Part shown: positions 59,295 to 64,000 of the stretch, in pieces | Layout of the letters: each line of letters begins with the position of its first letter | Numbering within the stretch: position 1 is the first letter of the stretch | Assembly (NCBI GenBank): GCA_035233585.1 | Contig: CP141160.1 | Location: forward strand, 4,381,001 to 4,445,000 | Source of the DNA: Antiaris toxicaria | Taxonomy: Eukaryota > Streptophyta > Magnoliopsida > Rosales > Moraceae | Length of the DNA: 64,000 bases | Reading direction: 5' to 3' | The notes under the pieces: generated by a model | Databases searched by the model: none | What the model was told of the DNA's origin: nothing | The model's input: the letters and a program-made list of their open reading frames with translations, nothing else | Translations under genes and position numbers: made by a program

Positions 59295-59960
59295 TAAAGG
59301 GTGAACATCGAGTGGATTGAGTGAGTTTTTGAGAATTTTCAACTCACCCAATCAAGTTTAGGTGGGTTGATTTTAAATTTAACTCACCCAATTAATCCAA
59401 AATTTAAAATCAACCCACCTAATTAAATTTTGGGTGGATCGGGTGGATTAATAAAGTTGAACATAATTAAAATATAAAAAATATAAAAAAAAAATATAAC
59501 TACTCATTCAATCTAAACTAAGAAATATATGATAAGAAAGCTAATCTTCAACATAATATTAATATTATAAAACTCTAAAATTGTCTCATAAGTTATAACC
59601 GATATAAAAGTAAAATATATAAAAAAAAACAAGTTTAATTATAAAAGTTGTAAACTAACAAATAAATAATAAAAAAAACTCATATAATATGAAATATAAC
59701 AAGTTGTTAATAATTAATATAAAATATAAGACAAATACTGTATATTATGAGATATGAAATATATTTATTTTTACCTATTAATAGATTGAGTGAGTTCGGA
59801 TTAAGTTAAGTTTATAAAAACTCAACGCAAACCCACCTAATTAATAGTCGAGTTGGGTGGGTTGGGTTGATCTCTTGTTAGTTGAGGTTGGGTTATAATG
59901 GGTTGAGTTACGTAGGTTCGTCAGATTCGTTAGGTTGTTGGGTTTTTTATTCACCCTATA
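59295..59960. mobile_element. 666-bp TIR element inserted in the LINE
   Basis: Starts TAAAGGGTGAAC and ends ATTCACCCTATA, imperfect TIRs around AGGGTGAA. It is flanked by GAAAAC direct repeats (59289-59294 and 59961-59966). Removing the insert and one repeat rejoins the LINE reading TMSVFRIPVSL, which proves the insertion. The ends hold many GGGTTGGGTTG / CAACCCACC words and the core is AT-rich. This style is seen in non-autonomous hAT-like elements, which would predict an 8-bp duplication; the class remains open. Confidence 0.85.
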
Positions 59961-60240
59961 GAAAACACTCATAGTGTAGGTTGTCGTAGCTTGAGCTACC
60001 GTCTTAATAAGAATCTCCCTCCCTCCCGTCGAGAAAAATTTAGACTTCCATAATTGAAGTCGCTTCACAACCCTTTTTTTTTTACTTCATTAAAGCTGCT
60101 TTGTTTATTTCTACCAACAAAGGAAGAGAGCCCAAGATACTTGTCATGAACCCTACTATAGTCAAGCAAGCATAACTCATCATCAATGTCTTTCTTAACA
60201 TTCTCAGACACATTAGGCCTTAGGGGCTCTCCTAGCCCCT

Positions 60241-61960
60241 CAATATAACCTAGACATCTTATACTAACATAATCTCATACCAAATAAAGTAATATTAAGA
60301 TTTTTGTCTACTCATATATCACATATCAAATAACTCTTTAATTTTTTTAAAAAAATTAACATAATTATTGTTTCATTTCTCTCGATGTTCTATATACTAA
60401 AAAAAATATCATCTCATTTTTTGACATATCTAGTTAGGAGCAATGAGATATGAATGTGGACACCACCATTTTTGTCAAATCCCAATAATACAATGGTTAA
60501 ATTTATCTTTTTAATTTTAGATTTAGTAAAAAATGGTGAATTTAAGTAGATAATTTGAAAAATTGTGTGCAATCATAAGAATAATTAGTATGCAATATGT
60601 GTTGGGTGTGTGATGGGTGTATTATGTTTTTTTGGGTTTTGGAAATATTTTAGTGGGTTTTTGGTTCACAATTCAATTCAAATGTTTTTTTTTCTTATCC
60701 ACTATTTATAGTTCTAATTACAAATTTTTAGTTTTGTAACTCAAATTTTAAAAATTTATAATTTTACATATAGAAATTCAAATGAGATTTAAAAAAAAAT
60801 TATATAAAATTTTAAGATGAACGAAACAAATCTCATATTACATTTCAAGTTTTAATATTTTTTAACTCCAATTATTCAAATTGTGTATAAAACATCAATA
60901 ATTCAACTCTAACTCATCCCAAAAATTTCAATTTAAACTCGTACATAAAACACATGCATTAGAATACCAAAAAGAGGAATCATAATAGGTTACTGAAAGC
61001 TTGCTTAGTGGAAAAGTGAATGTTTTTTTGCATCCTTGAGGCCATTATTCATATAATTTTATTCATTTAACATTTCTTCAATAAAATAATATATGCCATT
61101 CAAAAGTTTTATTTCAATTAAATTATCATATCACATCAAATTAAAACTATATTAATTAATTATGTATGATAATGTTATCATCTCCAATATATTTATATAT
61201 GTTAGTATTATATTTCTTCTAAAATAGTGTAAAAAATAATATTATCTTATTTTATACTCTAATATATTATATTATTTTTAATATTATTTCTACTTTTTAT
61301 TATCGTAATTGTATTTTAAAAATTGTAAAAGCGAACTTTTAGTATTTAAATAAATGAAAAATAAAATTATTGTAATAATTAGATAAGATAAAACCAATAA
61401 GAATAAAAAATGAAATTTAGTATTATGTATATCTTGTAATAAATTTACGATAAAATTTAACAAATAACAAATTTAACATGAAAAATTATATTACATTCGA
61501 GAATATTTTTCATCCAAATATCAAAATTTATCATTAATATATTAATTTAATATTACATTAAAGATGCTAATATGATACTGGAGCTAAATGCGTATTATGG
61601 GTATAAAAGGAGGGTCTCTCTCCTTTTTTTTTTTTCCTTTTTCTTTTTTTTAAATATATATTTTTAAAAGAGATTTATAAATAAATAACTTTTTTCAATA
61701 AACTTTTTAATTAATGATCTAAATTTTTAAAATTTAACTAAAAAATCATTATTCTTTAAAATAATTAATTAATTTTTTAAAATAATCGATTATATTAAAT
61801 TATAATTAATTATAATGTAAAACTATTAATTTATTTATCAATTATTAATTGATTAATTATTAATATATTAAATAAAAAAAAAAAGGACAAAGATTTTGGT
61901 AACAACATGAATCATCTTCTTATCTAATCAAGGAAGGTCTATTTTTGCTAACAAAAACAT
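60241..61960. other. AT-rich intergenic DNA upstream of ASHR1
   Basis: Very AT-rich, with a CTCTCTCC/poly-T tract near 61615-61650. No coding sequence seen. Confidence 0.5.
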
Positions 61961-61977
61961 TAGTTCAAGGGGCGTGC

Positions 61978-62022
61978 ATGGGAGCGCTTCAAGTTCGGGG
62001 ACATAGTGAGATTAGTGAATAA
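61978..62022 (+). promoter_or_regulatory. Candidate uORF upstream of ASHR1
   Basis: ATG at 61978 opens a 14-codon frame (MGALQVRGHSEISE) ending at TAA 62020-62022. A second ATG at 62046 is followed two codons later by TGA. Both precede the ASHR1 start and would be uORFs if the transcript reaches that far; the transcription start is not known. Confidence 0.3.
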
Positions 62023-62086
62023 TTTAGGGGGCATTTTTGGGCTTCATGTTCTTCTGAGTTCTGAGAGAGAGCTTCGTTCGACAATC

Positions 62087-63972
62087 ATGGAAGAATTGCA
62101 GAGAGCTCTCAGCGCTTGGGGCTTATCAGTTTCCACTCTCTCCGACAAAGGTCGCTGCCTCTTCGCCACCCGTGACTTCCGTCCAGGTCTCTCTCTTTCT
62201 CTCTGTCAATCGGTGTTCTTTGAAATGCTTTCTTTGTAACCAAAAACAAAGAACAAAAATCGAAGAAAAAGGTTTTTAGTACATTTTCAGGTGATATTAT
62301 CATAAGTGAAAAGCCTTACGTTTGGGCGCCGAACAAGTCCGGTGTCGAGTCGAGGTGCGATGGATGTTTCGGGACGAGTAATCTGAAGAAGTGCTCGGCT
62401 TGTCAGGTTGCTTGGTATTGTGGAAGCTCTTGCCAGGTTTGTAATGGAGTTTTTTTTTCTTTTTTTTTTTTTTGGGGAGGATTTTTCGTGTTTTGGATGA
62501 TTTCAATGTGGGTTTTGCTCAATCTATAAAATGTCTGAATAATAAGAAAATGACATGGCAGATTTCATATCAAAGATAACATTCCACTACAGACCACTTG
62601 TTTCTCCCAAATGCCAAAATTTACCATTTGGCACATAAATTTAGTACTCCATTGGAGATGCTCTGACCTCTGAAGTCTCTAGAAGGAAAAATGATAGAGG
62701 GTATGAAAAAACAGTTTCATGAATATCATGAAACTAAATATGACTTGTCAAGGGTAGACGAAATGGGATAAAAGAGTCAGTTTAAGTTTTACAGGCCTTA
62801 TAGAATTTGATTATGCATGCATTCATGTTTTTTATGATAATGTTTTCATGCCGTGTATTGTTGCTCTATTAGAAAGGAGAATTTAATGTTACTTTTGGAG
62901 AATTGGTAAATTAAGGTGAATTACTTTTCAGAAGGAGGACTGGAAATTGCATCGCCTTGAATGTAATGCTCTCTCAAAGCTCGATAAGGACCGAAGAAAA
63001 TCTGTCACACCTTCTATACGTCTTGTGCTCAGGCTCTACCTTAGGAGGAAATTGGAAGCTGAGAGGGTAAACTATTTGCTAGCTTAGTTTCAGATTATCC
63101 CTTTTGGGTTTAGCATTACTTTTGTCATATGCATAACAATTTCTCAACTGGGTAAACAAAGTTTTGATCTTTTGTGTGATGTATTGCATGATGATTTAGT
63201 TTTTCACTCTATGCTTTCACTTACTGTTAGGTCATCCCTGCTACTGCTATGGAAAACTACGAGTTGGTCGAGGCATTGGTGTCTCGTATCCTTTTTTCGT
63301 CTGTATTTTAATTCAACAAGCTCATTTTTTTTCCTTCTCAAGTGTATTATCAGTTTTAAATTGTTCTACATCCTTGATCTTTTGTAAAAGACATGTCTGA
63401 CATTGAGGAGAAGCAACTCGTGCTCTATGCTCAGATGGCTAACCTTGTAAACTCGATACTTCAATTGCCTGATATCAACATAAAAGAGATTGCTGAAAAC
63501 TTTTCCAAGGTATCTTTGGGAAACATTTTTAGAAATGAACACACGTCATGATGATTACAACTTGTTTGCCACTTTATCTCTTGTAAAGGTAGAAGTGCCC
63601 TTCTTACCTAAAACTGCTTATTATTTAACCCTCTTAGCTTCTCGAGTTCTACTCTTGCATTATCGTTAGGGTAAATGTAATAGCATAGGTAGAACAGAGA
63701 AAGCAACGCCTCTTTTTTTTTTCCTATATGGAGTCATGAACCACTGACATCTAGAACTACACATCCTTGGCTATTTTTTATTTGAAATTTAGTTATTGTA
63801 TATCAATACTAGAAACCCCAATTAAGACACATCAATCTTTTGATGAAGGCTGCCTAAAATATGCTTCCTATGCCCTCATGCAGCTTGCGTGCAATGCACA
63901 TACTATCTGTGACAGTGAATTGAGACCTCTAGGAACTGGATTGTTTCCTGTCATTTCAATTATTAATCACAG
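62087..63972 (+). CDS. ASHR1: ASHR1-like MYND/SET-domain protein (5' part, cut by window end)
   Basis: Exons: 62087-62186, 62291-62436, 62932-63066, 63231-63285, 63391-63509 and 63884-63972, all with GT..AG borders and consistent phase. They give 214 residues, and the next exon must begin with C to make Ser of the NHSC motif. The start is MEELQRALSAWGLSVSTLSD; the in-frame codons further upstream lack an ATG. Residues 12-34 (KGRCLFATRDFRPG) begin the split SET domain. A MYND zinc finger follows (CDGCF, KKCSACQVAWYCGSSCQ, HRLEC, about residues 50-90). The central helix reads VEALVSHMSDIEEKQLVLYA, and SET resumes with CNAHTICDSELRPLGTGLFP and VISIINH. Plant ASHR1 (SMYD-like) proteins are about 480 residues and are classed as lysine methyltransferases acting on histone or other proteins. 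The catalytic NHSCxPN, the second SET half and post-SET/TPR-like C-terminus lie beyond the window. Confidence 0.94.
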
Positions 63973-64000
63973 GTAACTATTTAGTTGCGTTTAGTTGTCT

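Larger units (their letters stand above)
57562..60240 (-). mobile_element. Decayed, 5'-truncated LINE (L1-type) with two nested insertions
   Basis: Read on the minus strand, ORF2-like pieces follow in order. The distal reverse transcriptase region is VHDKYLGLSSFVGRNKQ and LWKSKFFSTGGREILIKTVA ... TYTMSVF (60170-59967). After a 666-bp insertion come RIPVSL and CPKSDGGISFHDAG ... DQDLLAK (59288-59100). The zinc-knuckle/RVT region is DVIFSIPLGY ... WGKLWRLKLPK (about 58800-58560). IFSAVAWSLWYSRNAWVHS (58437-58231) and an RNase H piece, NVEIAEMGTLRAAKEIQ (57880-57653), follow, then a poly(A) tail (T run 57562-57575 on plus). Stops and frameshifts are frequent. Everything upstream of the late reverse transcriptase region is missing, as expected for 5'-truncated retrotransposition. 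Not functional. Confidence 0.88.

Noticed and set aside
62006..62086. Longer N-terminus for ASHR1 starting at 62006
   Set aside because: The codon at 62006 is GTG and no ATG lies in frame before 62087. The family N-terminus aligns from MEELQRAL.

Overview
The window is nuclear DNA from a flowering plant, very probably a eudicot. It is AT-rich, its genes are split by many introns with GT..AG borders, and all three recognisable proteins have close Arabidopsis counterparts. Most of the 64 kb is intergenic DNA made of MITEs, a LINE, a solo LTR and simple repeats. Identifications come from reading motifs and splice sites by eye; no database search was run.

Three genes are well supported. (1) Minus strand, 11605-19212: an oxysterol-binding-protein-related protein of the ORP1 type (PH domain, FFAT-like motif, sterol/PI4P-binding ORD domain), 10 coding exons, 832 residues, complete. 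(2) Minus strand, 43490-51016: HCS1, the biotin-protein ligase (holocarboxylase synthetase), 9 coding exons, complete. Its last 14 codons sit alone behind a 3.5-kb intron, and its first exon holds an optional in-frame 75-nt intron at the junction between the organelle transit peptide and the cytosolic start. (3) Plus strand, from 62087 to the right edge: the 5' part of an ASHR1-like MYND/SET-domain protein, six exons seen, cut by the window end inside the SET domain.

The genes are not an operon and share no obvious pathway: lipid transfer at membrane contacts, protein biotinylation, and a SET-domain methyltransferase. About 24 kb (19.7-43.5 kb) between genes 1 and 2 and 11 kb (51-62 kb) between genes 2 and 3 hold no convincing gene, only low-confidence fragments.

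Repeat landscape: one MITE family with ends like TTTGGTAAACG is present six times (3.87, 20.06, 27.64, 46.52, 51.13 and 51.47 kb). A Tourist-like family is present twice in opposite orientation (5.78 and 10.07 kb), and a second small family three times (6.15, 29.99 and 57.98 kb). A larger dispersed element with TTTAC-rich, CCCTAA-rich, GC-rich and GAGA-rich zones occurs at 2.2, 24.2, 52.85 and 55.92 kb. At 52.8-60.3 kb there is a nested stack: a 2.52-kb solo LTR with a perfect 5-bp target duplication (CTTAT) sits between two opposed copies of that dispersed element, and next to it lies a decayed 5'-truncated LINE that has itself received a 666-bp TIR element and a 149-bp MITE.

The observations most worth following are the HCS1 optional intron with its internal overlapping upstream ORF, the intronic tandem repeat in HCS1 that copies the real splice donor, the tandem MITE pair 114 bp upstream of the HCS1 start, and the dated insertion order in the nested stack.
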